From Loripinus fragilis (taxonomy: Eukaryota; Mollusca; Bivalvia; Lucinida; Lucinidae), in the NCBI GenBank assembly GCA_964019695.1, contig CAXHUL010000544.1, forward strand, positions 186,001 through 250,000: a stretch of 64,000 nucleotides of DNA, read 5' to 3'. Below, in pieces: positions 18,674 to 29,417 of this stretch; the first letter of the stretch is position 1, and the number at the start of each line of letters is the position of its first letter. Position numbers and translations under genes: made by a program. The notes under the pieces were generated by a model, which searched no databases, was not told the DNA's origin, and worked only from the letters and a program-made list of their open reading frames with translations.

Positions 18674-21558
18674 GGTACCGTGTAATCTATTGAGTAGTGT
18701 CTTTGAGCGGAGCGTTGGAGTGGAGTATTGAAGTGGAGTCAAATTTTGGAGTGGCAAAAGATCTTGCTCATGGATAAAAACATTCAGAGCACCCCAACCA
18801 CTGCCCATTCCCTTCACCGCACTTCCCAGAAGAGTTTTAAAAAGTTGATTAGGTAATATCATATTTATTGAGTTAAAGGAAGGGGGAGCCTGGTTAAATA
18901 TCTGAGCATCCTGTGAACGAATATGGTTTTACACAGAATTAGGTGGCAGCTAGGCTGCATGGGTCTTATTGATTTGATAATATTAAATTCGTTGAGTTAC
19001 AGAAAGGGGTGGCAGCCTGGTAAGGTTATAATATGAGCAGCCTGGGAAGATTGTGGTTTTACACCATATTTGGTGGCGGCTAGGTGGCCATGGCCCTGGT
19101 CTTAGTGATTTGATAATATTGTTTTCATTGAGTTACAGAAAGAGGTGGCAGCCTGGTTAAATATCTAAGCTGTCTGGAAAGGATATTGTTTTACACCATA
19201 TTTGGTGGCAGCTGGGATGAACTGGTCTTATTAATTTGATATAGTATTTATTGAGTTACAGAAAGGGGTGGCAGCCTGGTTAAATATTCGAGCAGCATGA
19301 GAAGATTGTTTCACACCACATTTTGCTGCAGCTTGGCTGCACTTTTCTTACTGACTTGATATTATAATTATGTAGCTACAGAAAGGGGTGGCAGCCTGGT
19401 TAAATATCTGAGCTGGCTTTGGAAAATTGTGGTTTAACAGGACATTTGGTGGCAGCTGGGTGGCACTGGTCTAATGGATTTATACATATTATATTATTGA
19501 GTAACAGTAAGGGATGACAGCCTGATTACATATCTGAGCAGCCTCTGAAGGATGTGGTTTCACACTAAATTTGGTGGCAGCTGGGTTGCACTGGTCCTAT
19601 TGATTTGATAATATTATATTTATTAAGTTACAGCAAGGGATGGCAGCCTGGCTAAATATCTGAGCAGCCTGTAAAGATTGTGGTTTAACAGGGTTTTTGG
19701 TGGCAGCTGGGCGGCACAGGTATTATTGATATGATAATATTATATTCATATAGTTACAAAAAGGTATGTTAGCCTGGTTAAATATCTGAGCAACCCGGGG
19801 AGAGTGTGGCTTTACACTATATTTTGTTGCAGCTGGGTGGCACTGGTCTAATTGATTTGATAATATATGGATTGAGTCACAGAAAGGGGTGGCAGCCTGG
19901 TTAAATATCTGATAGCCTAGGAGATTGTGGCTTTACACAGTACTGGGTGGCAGCAGGGCGGCACTGGTCTTATTGATTTGATGATATGAAATTCATTGAT
20001 TAACAGAAAGGGGTGGCAGCCTGGTTAGAAATATAAGCAGCCTCGGAAGATTTTGGTTTTACTCAATAATTTGTGGCCGCTTGGCGGCCCTGGTCTTAGT
20101 GATTTGATAATATTATATTCATTGAGTTACAGAAATAGGTGGCAGCCTGGTTCAATATCTAAGCTGTCTGGAAGGGATATTGTTTTACACCATATTTGGT
20201 GGCAGCTGGGCTGAGTTGGTTTTATTGATTTGATATTATATTTTGGTTAGTTACAGGAAGGGGTGGCAGCCTTGTTAAATATTCGAGCTGCCTGAGAAGA
20301 TTGTGGTTTTACACCATTTATGGTGGCAGCTGGGCTGCACTTTTCTTACTGACTTGATATTATAATAATGTAGCTACAGAAAGGGGTGAGAGCCTAGTGA
20401 AATATCTGAGCAGCCTGAGAAGCTTGTGGTTCAACAGGGCATTTGGTGGCAGCTGGGCGGCACTGGTCTTATTTAGTTGATTTATATTTGTTTAGTTACA
20501 GAAAGAGGTGGCAGCCTTTTTAAATATTCGAGTAGCCTGAGAAGATTGTGGTTTCACAACATATTTGGTGGCAGCTGGTCTGTACTTTTCTTACTGACTT
20601 GATATTATAATTATGTAGCTACATAACAGGATGGCAGCCTGGTTTAATATCTGAGCAGCTGTGAAGGATGTGGTTTTAAAACTATACTTGGTGGCAACTC
20701 GACTGCACTGGTCTTTTGATTTGATAATATTATATTTATTGAGTTACAACAAGGGATGACAGCCTGGCTTAATATCTGAGCAGCCTGGAAAGATTATGGT
20801 TTAACAAGATTTTTGGTGGCAGCTAGGTGGCACGGGTATTATTGATATGATAATATTATATTCATTGAGTTACAAAAAGGTATGTCAGCCTGGTTAAATA
20901 TCTGAGCAACCCGGGGAGAGTGTGGTTATACACTATATTTGGTGGCAGCTGGGAGGCACTGGTCTAATTGATTTGATATATTCATTGAGTCCAGAAAGAG
21001 GAGACAGCCTGGTTGAATATCTGAGCAGCCTGGGAAGATTGTGGGTTTATATTGTATTTGGTGGCAGCTGGGCTACACTGGTCGTATTGAGTAGAAAGTA
21101 TTAAATTTATTTATTTACAGAAAACAGGTGGCAGCCTGGTTAAATATCTGAGCAGCCTGGGAAGATTGTGGATTTACACAATACTTGGTGGCAGTATGGT
21201 AGCTCAGATCTTATTGATTTGATATTATATTCATTGAGCTAAAGAAAGGGGTGGTAGCCTGGTTAAATATCTGAGCAGCTTGGGAAGATTGTGGTCTACA
21301 GTCTATACTGTATTTGGTAGTAGCTAGGGGGCACTGGTCTCACAGCTTTGATAGATTCTGTTGGTATGGGATAGTGTGTGCAGTGATGGCAGGTGGAGAC
21401 AATTAAGATTCATCACTGGAAGGTTCGTCATACTTGGCCATATACACATCACAACTGCACTTGAGTCTTTTTTGCCACTCCAAAATCTGACTCCACTCCA
21501 CTTCAATACTCCGCTCCAATACTCTTCTCCAAGACTACTCCATAGAATACACGTTGCC
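18674..21558. mobile_element. Non-autonomous TIR transposon carrying a 20-copy tandem array
   Basis: The left end (18674 to about 18763: GG(T)ACCGTGTAATCTATTGAGTAG..., GGAGTATTGAAGTGGAGTC, TTTTGGAGTGGCAAAAGA) matches the reverse complement of the right end (about 21466-21558) over about 90 bases. Both ends are flanked by the identical 9-mer CATCTGCTG. Long terminal inverted repeats with a 9-bp duplication are characteristic of Mutator-like elements (family knowledge); hAT elements make 8 bp, so hAT is the alternative. No transposase is present: the interior is almost wholly a 125-bp repeat. It inserted into a hairpin-family repeat, since CATCTGCTGATA is that family's end. Confidence 0.78.
18850..21345 (+). 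repeat. Tandem repeat, about 125-bp unit, 20 copies
   Basis: The word AGCCTGG (or a close variant) begins units at 18887, 19014, 19150, 19273, 19393, 19519, 19644, 19771, 19894, 20018, 20144, 20268, 20391, 20513, 20636, 20761, 20887, 21006, 21133 and 21256, spacing 119-136 bp. Each unit reads GGTGGCAGCCTGGTTAAATA, TCTGAGCAGCC, AGATTGTGG, GGTGGCAGCTGGG, CACTGGTCTTATTGATTTGA. Unit types recur about 995 bp apart (19150/20144, 19273/20268, 19393/20391), so a block of about eight units was itself duplicated. Confidence 0.93.
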
Positions 21559-21567
21559 CATCTGCTG
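21559..21567 (+). other. Target-site duplication (right)
   Basis: CATCTGCTG, identical to 18665-18673. Confidence 0.75.
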
Positions 21568-21870
21568 ATAAAATTTGCAACATTTTAACCCAGATAATGT
21601 GGGACAAAATGCCGTCTGCTGATTCCAATTGAAACAGTTCAAACCCAGATCAGGCCATACCAAATAACGTCTGTTGATTACATTGAAAAACAGTCCCAGA
21701 AGAAACGTTGTCTATATATTTTGGACCCAGATCAGGCCCAGCAAAATGTCATCTGCTGATTGCATTTGCAAACAGTTTGAACCCAAATCAGTTAAGATGA
21801 AATGCAAAAATGTCATCTGCTCATTGTAGTTGCAAACAGTTTGAGCTCCGATCAGGCCCTACAAAATGGT
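21568..21870 (+). repeat. GATCAGG hairpin family, tandem relics
   Basis: Four to five diverged units with (G/C)TCTGCTGAT, TTGCAAACAGTTTGA and CCCAGATCAGGCC, spaced about 55-65 bp, in the same orientation as the 56-bp array at 26895-27850. Confidence 0.75.
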
Positions 21871-22209
21871 GTTTGCATGCACAGATCTAGACTGGACCCC
21901 CCCCGTCTAACTGATAATTTTATCATGTTACAAAAAACTGCAACTTATTACATTTTTATTTTTATATTGTCTACCTCTCTGATAGGGCTATCAGTTAGAC
22001 TGGTAGTCTTTGTATTGTTACCTAATTAGCCAGGTATCATTTGCAAAACACTAACTCTCAACTACTTATTAGATTCTTATCCACTGCTGGTCAAATTCGT
22101 TTTGGCTAATCTCTTGAGAATTACTGGGGTAAATTTAGATCAAGTACACATCATAAAATGTTGATTCTGACACAATTCAAATTGGTCAGCATTCACCCTT
22201 TGCATGTTA
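21871..22209. other. Unassigned sequence
   Basis: GCATGCACAGATCTAGACTGG at 21874 recalls the left end of the element at 26587 (GCATGCGCGGATCCAGA), but no right end follows. Nothing else is recognised. Confidence 0.4.
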
Positions 22210-22356
22210 GTGCTATCTTCTGATAACATTTGCAGCCTGTTTAGACCCAATGATAATTGGACTACATCCTGCCTGATCTGAATTCAAATTGTATGATACT
22301 AAAGCTGCTCCTGAAAGTATTTAAAAAGTTGATTTGGAAAAAAAATCGGCAGAGGA
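22210..22356. mobile_element. Hairpin-family MITE, diverged
   Basis: Same length and internal order as 18210-18354: a (T)CTTCTGATAACATTTGC-type start, GTTTAGACCC, CCTGCCTGATCTGAATTCAAA, and an end ATCGGCAGAGGAC. Both ends carry several mismatches. Confidence 0.6.
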
Positions 22357-22441
22357 CACAATAGCAAAAAACATGCATGCAAAAAGTTTAGGTACTGATT
22401 ATTTTCTTTTCTTTCACAAAAACAATGTAGTGAGAGTAGAA

Positions 22442-22564
22442 TAGACTGGCCCCAGTCTCTAATGTCATTATTTTTAGTAAAACTGATAATCTTCCTAAGA
22501 TAGCAATTTATAAACTTTACTTGGAAGTAGAAATTCTTGGCTTTGACATCAGAGACTGGTGCCA
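22442..22564. mobile_element. Small element, AGACTGG/CCAGTCT family
   Basis: TAGACTGGCCCCAGTCTCTA, AACTGATAATCTTCC and TTATAAACTTTACTTGGA match 11131-11250. It closes with AGAGACTGGTGCC. Confidence 0.65.
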
Positions 22565-22752
22565 ACTCACAGGTCTATGCTGACAAGGTTTCTATCACTT
22601 TTATTACCCTGACCTTTTTCAAGGGGTCAGTGTACTTTGGAACAACAACATGTGTTATCTAATACCACCAGCAGAAATTTATGACTGCACAAATCTTCAA
22701 GCCTCTGTATCTTTCTTCAGTACCTGTCTGGGTAATTTTCATGCTTTTTTGG

Positions 22753-22885
22753 ACGTCTGTTGATTTTCTCAAAACATCCGTTTTTTAAAAAAGTTCTTCC
22801 AAAAATAAAATCAAACAGTTTGGATCATGATCAGGCTCAATGATTTGTCGGTCCTGATCTTTCCAAGGTTTCAGCAGACGGATCT
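22753..22885. mobile_element. Hairpin-family MITE
   Basis: Bounded by ACGTCTGTTGATTTTCTC and TTTCAGCAGACGGA; the centre has AAACAGTTTGGATCATGATC and GGTCCTGATC. Confidence 0.7.
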
Positions 22886-22986
22886 AATAGACAGATTGCA
22901 CACAAAACCTCCAAATTCAAAAATGCAGCTGTTGTGCATAATTTTGCGCAAATATTACTTTATATATACCTGTTTTCTTGGTAATT

Positions 22987-23147
22987 TCGTCTGCTGATTT
23001 TTCCTCAAAATATTTTTTTTGAAATAATTCTTTCAAACATAAAACTATGTATCCAAATGTCAAACAGTTTGTATCCTGATCTGGCTCGAATATTTGTCAG
23101 ACCTGATCTGGGTCCAAACTGTTAACCAAGGTTATTAGCAGACGACA
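22987..23147. mobile_element. Hairpin-family MITE
   Basis: Bounded by TCGTCTGCTGATTTTTCCTC and TTAGCAGACGACA; the centre has AAACAGTTTGTATCCTGATC, a loop, and GACCTGATCTGGGTCCAAAC. Confidence 0.8.
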
Positions 23148-23205
23148 TTCATCTGGTAGATAGAGAGTTAACCCTTAAACGCCAAGAAAAAAATGCATCT
23201 GAAAA

Positions 23206-23348
23206 TATCGTCTGCTGAAGTCGTCTGCTGCATATAACTGCCTAACATTACTGACGAATTAAGTATAGAAACAAACAGCGTGACCCAGAACACACTGCTC
23301 CTATAGTAGCAGTCTGATCTGGGTCCACACTGTTTGTCAGCAGACGAG
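23206..23348. mobile_element. Hairpin-family MITE with doubled left end
   Basis: ATCGTCTGCTGAAGTCGTCTGCTG shows the terminal motif twice in a row (given here as two 11-mers, CGTCTGCTGAA and TCGTCTGCTGC). The right side has GTCTGATCTGGGTCCACACT and ends GTCAGCAGACGAG. Confidence 0.65.
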
Positions 23349-23537
23349 AAAAGCAGATGACTTTTGTTGTGATTGGCACATTAAGGGTAATATTAAACGC
23401 ACACGAAAACTGTAACTCTAAATTCAAAAGATATGCTACACGTTGTAGCTGTTGTGCATTATATTTTTTGTGCAAGCATTACTAGATATTATGTTTATGA
23501 CTAATTGATATGTAATTAACTTTTCATGCTTTTTTTG

Positions 23538-23670
23538 TGTCGTCCGCTGATTTTCTCAAAATATTTTTTTTGATATTATTTCAAAAATAATGTCAGAATG
23601 TCAAACAGTTTAGATCTTGATAGGGCCCGACCATTTTTTCGGGCCTGATCTGGGTCCAAACTGTTTGCCA
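23538..23670. mobile_element. Hairpin-family MITE, right end missing
   Basis: Starts GTCGTCCGCTGATTTTCTC; the centre has AAACAGTTTAGATCTTGAT and CGGGCCTGATCTGGGTCCAA. After GTTTGCCACC the terminal GCAGACGAC is absent. Confidence 0.7.
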
Positions 23671-24278
23671 CCGTTTACCCGCCCCTGGTTGAACTTCTTC
23701 ACTTTGACATTCACTGGGCAGAAATCACATTGCGTCAACACCGCGGTAACGGGCATCACAATGCTTTGTTTTTAATCTTTGAATCCGAAAAAAATATTCA
23801 AAGATCAGATGTGTGTGCTGATTTTTCCTCAAAATATGATGTTTTTACATAACAATTTAAGTCTATATTGAGCATTTTCTATTTTCTCACCACAAACAAT
23901 GCACAAAAACTCTTTTGTTGATGGAGTTAAATGTATTCTTGTGAAAGTTTTAACATGTGCCACTGTCTTATCCATTTTTATATTGACACACCCAATCAAC
24001 TGAAATTATATTTGAGCCCCCATCATGTAAAAATCTATATAGAATATGCGGAAAACAAATTGTGCTATCGCACAGGCTGATCAATGCCTTTGATTTGCAC
24101 TACAAACATACTATAATGTCCAGAGTACCGTAGTTGTTTTAAGCCAAAATATCAAGTATCTTGCCAGTTCCCAGCAAGGGTTTTCTTGTGGCAAGGCGCT
24201 ATTTTTATGATCAGAAAAAAATCCATTTATTACATTAATTAACCCTTTGTATTCCGGAAACCCTGAATGAAAACTTTT
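23671..24278. other. Unassigned AT-rich sequence
   Basis: No gene or repeat is recognised, apart from a stray GTGTGTGCTGATTTTTCCTC near 23813 that resembles a hairpin-family left end. Confidence 0.4.
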
Positions 24279-24361
24279 GCAAACAGTGAAAACCAAGATG
24301 AAATGCAGCATAATACTGCATTCTCGAGACTGCATTTCATCAGGGTCTACACTGTTTGTAA
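24279..24361. repeat. Palindrome at the head of an interspersed repeat
   Basis: TTGCAAACAGTG...AAGATGAAATGCAG pairs with CTGCATTTCATC...ACACTGTTTG across a short loop containing CTCGAG. The right arm and the following 120 bases match 16485-16735. Confidence 0.7.
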
Positions 24362-25330
24362 GGTAAATAAGGATACAATGTTTTTTGAAAATTATAACCT
24401 GGCTCCCCTAAAACTGTACAATGGACTATCCCAAGTTTATTGTATCAAACCAGACGGACTAATCCATTAGTATATACAGGGTTAAAATTCAGTAAAGCAA
24501 ATTACACTAGTAACTCCGGGTCTGTAACTAATTGAGTTTCAGATCCTTCAGAATCATGGAATCAAATCAGTTTGTAATTTTTTTCTTTCTCAGCAAACTA
24601 AATACACACAGATCAAACTGACCACAAGGTAATAAATCTAATTATTCATAGGCCATAAGATGCTGATGCTGAGACACTTCCAGCAGAGTTTATTGTTAAA
24701 CCATCAAACCAAGGATCATTGACACTTGCTATGGGTAAATGCCTATGGTTTTCAGTAAAATTAAAAGTTTGTCAATCGTCCCTTTCTTCACCTTGAAGCT
24801 ACCCTGACTTGAGTACTTTATGGCTGTGAAATCCGTTTTCGATATTAAATGCTTCAAAGATGTAAAATTTTGGGGTAGAACAATCAGTTTTACATTAAGA
24901 TATATAGAAATCCGTAAACATTTTTTAAAATATCACCCCCCCGCTCCCCCCCCCCCCCCCCGTGTGCCAGCAAAAGCTTTTGCATGATTATGTGTTACCA
25001 TTTTTTACACATTGTATGGAAGTGGCTTGCTGGCGCAAGGGGGGAAAAGATGTTCAGCAGCCAAAAAACCCAGGGCCTAAGCCCTTAAAATGCCTTTCTA
25101 CCAAGTAAAAATTAATGACAGTAATGAAGTTCTCTAGAACCAACCTCCTAAATTGCTTTGAATTCTGTGCTAGTTTAATATAAAGTACTTAAAGATTAAA
25201 AGTAGAATTAGCAAGGTTTTATGCATTTTTTCTTAAGAAAAAATCTCACTGTTATTAAATGACACATTATATTGCAAACGTCCTGTACTTATCTATTTGC
25301 AAGCTAGGGAATTGTTCATGTTTTTATTTT
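24362..25330. other. Interspersed repeat end, then unassigned sequence with poly-C
   Basis: 24362-24480 continues the repeat shared with 16485-16735. A C run of 16 or more bases lies at about 24944-24961. No gene is supported. Confidence 0.5.
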
Positions 25331-25486
25331 CGTCCGCTGACTTTCTTCAAAATTAAGTTTTTAAAAATAAACCACCCAGGACCACCATCTGAGTGTCAAA
25401 CAGTTTGGATCCAGATCAAGACCGACATTCTGTTGGTCTTAATTTGGGTTCAAACTGTTTGCAAAAGGCTATTGGCAGACGACAAT
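25331..25486. mobile_element. Hairpin-family MITE
   Basis: Starts TCGTCCGCTGACTTTCTTC, has AAACAGTTTGGATCCAGATC and GTTCAAACTGTTTGC, and ends ATTGGCAGACGACA. Confidence 0.75.
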
Positions 25487-26196
25487 ATTATCCACTTGCA
25501 TGCAAAGAGTTATAACAGGTGAATACTTTAGTGTTCAATATATTGTCTCATATAGGGATATACATGCATATGTATACCATAAATATTCGACAATTAAAAT
25601 ACATTCAACATGCTATGCCCTTTAAACAAAGCAAAATTAATATTCAAAGGATCTAGTTAGAATCAGTTTTACTTTCCAATGCTACATTGGACACTGTCAT
25701 TCCTTCAAAAATATTTATTTCTTTTGTTGAGCTTTCAGTTTTGCATTATTTACGGTACATGTAGTCAGAAATGTACAGGTAACTTCTAAATTATCTTCCC
25801 AAAAACATTTTATTTCAAAACATATTTTGTTTTTAAAACAATTTCATCAATAATCGTAATTCGTTAATACTCTGCATATGGTATGTTAAGTAGATATCAC
25901 CATGCCTACCAAATAAATCAAGAAAACGTGCAGAAATCACTTTTTAAAGCACTTTTGATTTTCATGAAATTTCAGTCCCCCTCCCCTCTCTACCCACCAT
26001 AACTCTCAAATGCGTAGAAATTTTGAAAATATTTTGCTAGCTGGCACTTGCCATTAGATGCACCTATTGCACTGATACTACATGCACCACACTAGAAGCT
26101 CAAAAGCAGCATTCCAGGAATCAGAAAAATAGGCGTATAAGGCAAAACCGTCAATGATCCTTTATTGCATTAGATAACAGCTCAGGCTAACTCTCC
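25487..26196. other. Unassigned AT-rich sequence
   Basis: No exon, frame or repeat was recognised. Confidence 0.4.
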
Positions 26197-26298
26197 AGTC
26201 CACTAAATTTGACTATCAGAGAGGATAGAATTTTTAGAAGATGATTTTTTCCATAGCTAAATATAATTATAAATGTAATTGTATATATTTAGTGGACT
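26197..26298. mobile_element. 102-bp MITE, TIR AGTCCACTAAAT
   Basis: Perfect 12-bp terminal inverted repeats AGTCCACTAAAT (26197-26208) and ATTTAGTGGACT (26287-26298). The interior (CTATCAGAGAGGATA, AGATGATTTTTT, TAAATGTAATT) matches 11240-11340. Confidence 0.8.
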
Positions 26299-26586
26299 GA
26301 TGCCAGTCTGAGAGTAGAACTGCTTTTCGTGTATGTTTGTTTTGATGCTTTATGTCTAAGTCAACATTTTTTCAGTCATAATTTTGAAAAAAAAATCAAA
26401 AAATGAAAAAATCAGCAGACGACATAAAGAATGCTATAGCTCAGAAGGGAGATTATATCAGAGAAAAGTTTAGTTCAGTAGGAGTAATTTACCTTGAACT
26501 CAGGGCCTGAAAGCAGGGACGAAATGCAAAATGTCATCTGCTCATTACAGTTTGGACTCTGATCAGGCCCTACAAAATGTTGTCTG
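26299..26586. other. Unassigned sequence with hairpin-family pieces
   Basis: ATCAGCAGACGACAT at about 26410 is an isolated hairpin-family right end, and 26530-26586 is a family unit (GTCATCTGCTCATTACAG, CTCTGATCAGGCCC) interrupted by the next element. Confidence 0.5.
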
Positions 26587-26893
26587 CATGCGCGGATCCA
26601 GAAAGTTTTGTCAGAATGGGTCCAACTCTGTCAATGTTATTTGTTTCCCTTTTTTTGATAGAGAGATTATCTTAATACCATTAAAAGCAGGCCAATATCG
26701 GCTGGGTAGGGAAACGCTTTTTAAATGTCGCTTCGATTGTGGGCCGATGGTGGCCCAACATAATACATTGCATGCTTGCTTGAAGGATTTGTTATTTTTC
26801 TGGGGATCTGGGCCAGTATTGCTAAAAAACCCTATATCTTTGTCATTTTCCAGAGGGGTCAGGACCCCCTGTCCCCCTCTGGATCCGCACATG
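26587..26893. mobile_element. 307-bp TIR element, ends CATGCGCGGATCCAGA
   Basis: Left end CATGCGCGGATCCAGA and right end TCTGGATCCGCACATG pair with one mismatch. It interrupts a unit of the hairpin family, since the unit text resumes as CTACTGATTACATTTGC. A 93-codon frame on the minus strand shows no transposase motif. A relative is suggested at 17090-17296. Confidence 0.72.
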
Positions 26894-27850
26894 GTCTACT
26901 GATTACATTTGCAAACAGTTTGGACCCAGATCAGGCCTGACAAATGTCCTCTGCTGATCAGGCCTGACAAAAAGCAAAACGCCATCTGCTGATTACATTT
27001 GCAAACAGTTTGGTCCCAGATCAGGCCCTATAAATTATCACCTGCTGATTATATTTGCAAACAGTTTGGTCCCAGATCAGGCCCAACAAAATGTCCTCTG
27101 CTGATTATATTTGCCAACAGTTTGAACCCAGATCAGGCCCAACAAAATGTCCTCTGCTTTTGCAAACAGTTTGAACCCAAATCAGGTAAGACGAAATGCA
27201 AAATGTTCTCTGCACATTACAGTTTGGACTCTGATCAGGCCGTACAAAATAATGTCTGCTGATTATATTTGCCAACAGTTTGGACACAGATCAGGTCCGA
27301 CAAATGTCGTCTGCTGATCAGGCCGTATAAAATGCAAAATGTCATCTGCTGATTACATTTGCGAACAGTTTTGACACAGTCAAGGCCCTACAAAATATCA
27401 TCTGGGAATAATTACACTTGATATATTTTTAAGGTCTTTTCAACACTTCAGTGAAAAATAGACACTAACCTGTATCTACCCACCCTACAAAATATCACTG
27501 CTGATTATATTTGCAAACAGTTTGGACCCAGATCAGGCCCAACAAAATTTCCTCTGCTGATTATATTTGCAAACAGTTCAGACCCAGATCAGGCCCAACA
27601 AAAAGTCCTCTGCTGATTATATTTGCAAACAGTTTGGACCTAGATCAGGCCCAACAAAATGTCCTCTGCTGATTATATTTGCAAACAGTTTGGACCCAGA
27701 TTAGGCCCAACAAAATGTCCTCTGCTGATTATATTTGCAAACAGTTTGGACCCAAATCAGGCCCGACATAATGTCCTCTGCTGGTTATATTTGCAAACAG
27801 TTTGGACCCAGATCTGTAAAATATCTGACCTAAACTGGACCCAAGCTGTT
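26894..27850 (+). repeat. Tandem array of the GATCAGG repeat, 56-bp unit
   Basis: From about 27490 to 27812 the unit is exactly 56 bp: CCTCTGCTGA starts at 27551, 27607, 27663, 27719 and 27775. Each unit reads GTCCTCTGCTGATTATATTT, GCAAACAGTTTGGACCCAGA, TCAGGCCCAACAAAAT. The part before 27370 has more diverged units of similar length. In this form only one arm of the hairpin is amplified. Confidence 0.92.
27412..27484 (+). repeat. 73-bp segment shared with 30276-30350
   Basis: TTGATATATTTTTAAGGTCT, CTTCAGTGAAAA and TAGACACTAACCTG occur here inside the 56-bp array and, nearly unchanged, at 30276-30350. Confidence 0.75.
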
Positions 27851-28423
27851 TGACACTTTTGATTTTCCTGAAGAATTTTTCAAAAAAGGTTATTTTGAAA
27901 AAATGAGCAAGATGACAAAAATTTTCCTGACGGTTGTGATGGGCGAATGCCAAGTACTGAAAAGTAGGCTGCGTGTGTTGTGGGGAAAGGGGATTGGCGA
28001 GGTTACTTGGACAAACAAGTAGCTTATAGGTACAAAGGAAAGCAGATCTAAGCATTCTCATTTTGTCCAACCATTTAGTAAGTTCAGGATGGTTATCTTG
28101 TTTGTCAATGTTATTATATAACTTCAGCATATATATTCATCTTAAATGTGGCAGACTTGGTCTGTAAATTAAAAACATAAGACAGAAATGTCTGCTTTGA
28201 CATATATTTGACATAAGTATGCGACAAAAAGTAAGAACTTTGCAAAGCTCAAAAGTATAATGATATTCGATTTTTAAGGTACAAACTTCATACAATGTTT
28301 TAAGACAAAAATAAGCCGTAAATGCCTTGATGAAATCTGGCCCCAGTTTGTAAGGTTTTATTTTAAACATAATTCAGAAATGGTGAAATGATTATTTACT
28401 CTGCTAATGGCAACCTTTAAAAT
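27851..28423. other. Unassigned AT-rich sequence
   Basis: No gene is supported; the 133-codon minus frame spanning 27729-28130 runs into the tandem repeat and shows no domain. Confidence 0.4.
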
Positions 28424-28618
28424 TTTGTCTTCTGCTGATGATTTTTGCAAACATAATGGATAGAGAACAGGTCACAGACAGAACGATGAGCCTGATCTGA
28501 ACATTGATGTTAGTCCCAAAAGAAAATTTAGAAAAAAATGTAAGGTAGAAAAATAGTCTGTTTAGCCTGATCTGGGGCCAAGGCCAAACCCTTTGCAAAA
28601 ATTAGCAACAGACGACAA
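28424..28618. mobile_element. Hairpin-family MITE, diverged and enlarged
   Basis: Starts TTGTCTTCTGCTGATGATTT and ends AGCAACAGACGACAAAAG, with GAGCCTGATCTGAA and CTGATCTGGGGCCAAGG inside. At 195 bp it is longer than the other copies. Confidence 0.65.
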
Positions 28619-28649
28619 AAGTCGATACTACAAAAAAGTTGCAAAGGTT

Positions 28650-28893
28650 GAATATGGAGGTCCTGGAAGGTTTTTTTAGGGATACAGGGATATTGGTCAA
28701 AAACTTAGTGATACAGGATATTTTTGTAAATATTGAAAGGGATACCGGATACTTGGATCAATTTTAGGGTAATGGGAATAAAATGCTTTCTGAATTTGGG
28801 GAATATTTGCCATATATATTTTAGGGATATGGGATATTTTTCAAAATAAATAAAGGGATATGGATACTGGGACGCCCCTTCCACGGCCTCAAT
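28650..28893. mobile_element. Probable MITE rich in GGGATA(C/T)
   Basis: Ends GGAGGTCCTGGAAGG and CCTTCCACGGCCTCAAT pair imperfectly (about 14 of 18). The interior repeats AGGGATA(C/T)(A/G)GGATATT four to five times. Confidence 0.5.
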
Positions 28894-28929
28894 ATCAAAC
28901 AATTACTATAGTCATGCTATTAGGTTGGA

Positions 28930-29417
28930 TACTTCATCAAAAAGTTTGTATCCAGTTCAGGTCCACATTCTGCCAGGCCTGATCTGGGTCGAAACTGTTT
29001 GTAAAGGTTATCATCATTCAGGCAAATATTATATATACAACAATATACTACAGTTCAACCTGAAATTCTTGTAACCCCATGATTGTCAAACAGTTTGAAT
29101 CCAGATCAGGCCAGAATTATGCCAGGCCATACCTGGGTCTTACTTGTTTGTAATATACAACAGTTTAGCCCCAAAATGACATATAAGACAGTTTAACTTC
29201 AAATTGTCCTAACCCAATGAGTTTCATACAGTTTGGATCCAGATCAAGCTCACATTCGGTCAGACCTGATCTCGGTCTAACCTGTTTGTAAAGGTTATCA
29301 GCAGATGACTCTGTAAAATAGGAAAATCTCATATATACAACAAAATACTCCGTTTAATCTCAAATCATCATAACCCCATGAGTGTCAAACGATTTGGATT
29401 ATGATCAAGCCCACATC
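28930..29417 (+). repeat. GATCAGG hairpin family, tandem about 165-bp unit, left part
   Basis: Units read CAAACAGTTTGGATCCAGAT, CAAGCCCACATTCTGTCAGG, CCTGATCTGGGTCTAAACTG, TTTGTAAAGGTTATCAGCAG, ATGACACTGTCAGGCAAA, ATACTACAGTTCAACCTCAA, CATAACCCCATGAGTGT. Both hairpin arms are present in each unit. The array is split by a SINE at 29418-29748. Confidence 0.85.

Noticed and set aside
26531..26902. 123-codon forward frame
   Set aside because: It spans the 307-bp TIR element and parts of the hairpin repeat; the product has no transposase or other domain.
27729..28130. 133-codon minus-strand frame
   Set aside because: Part of it is the 56-bp tandem repeat and the rest has no recognisable features.
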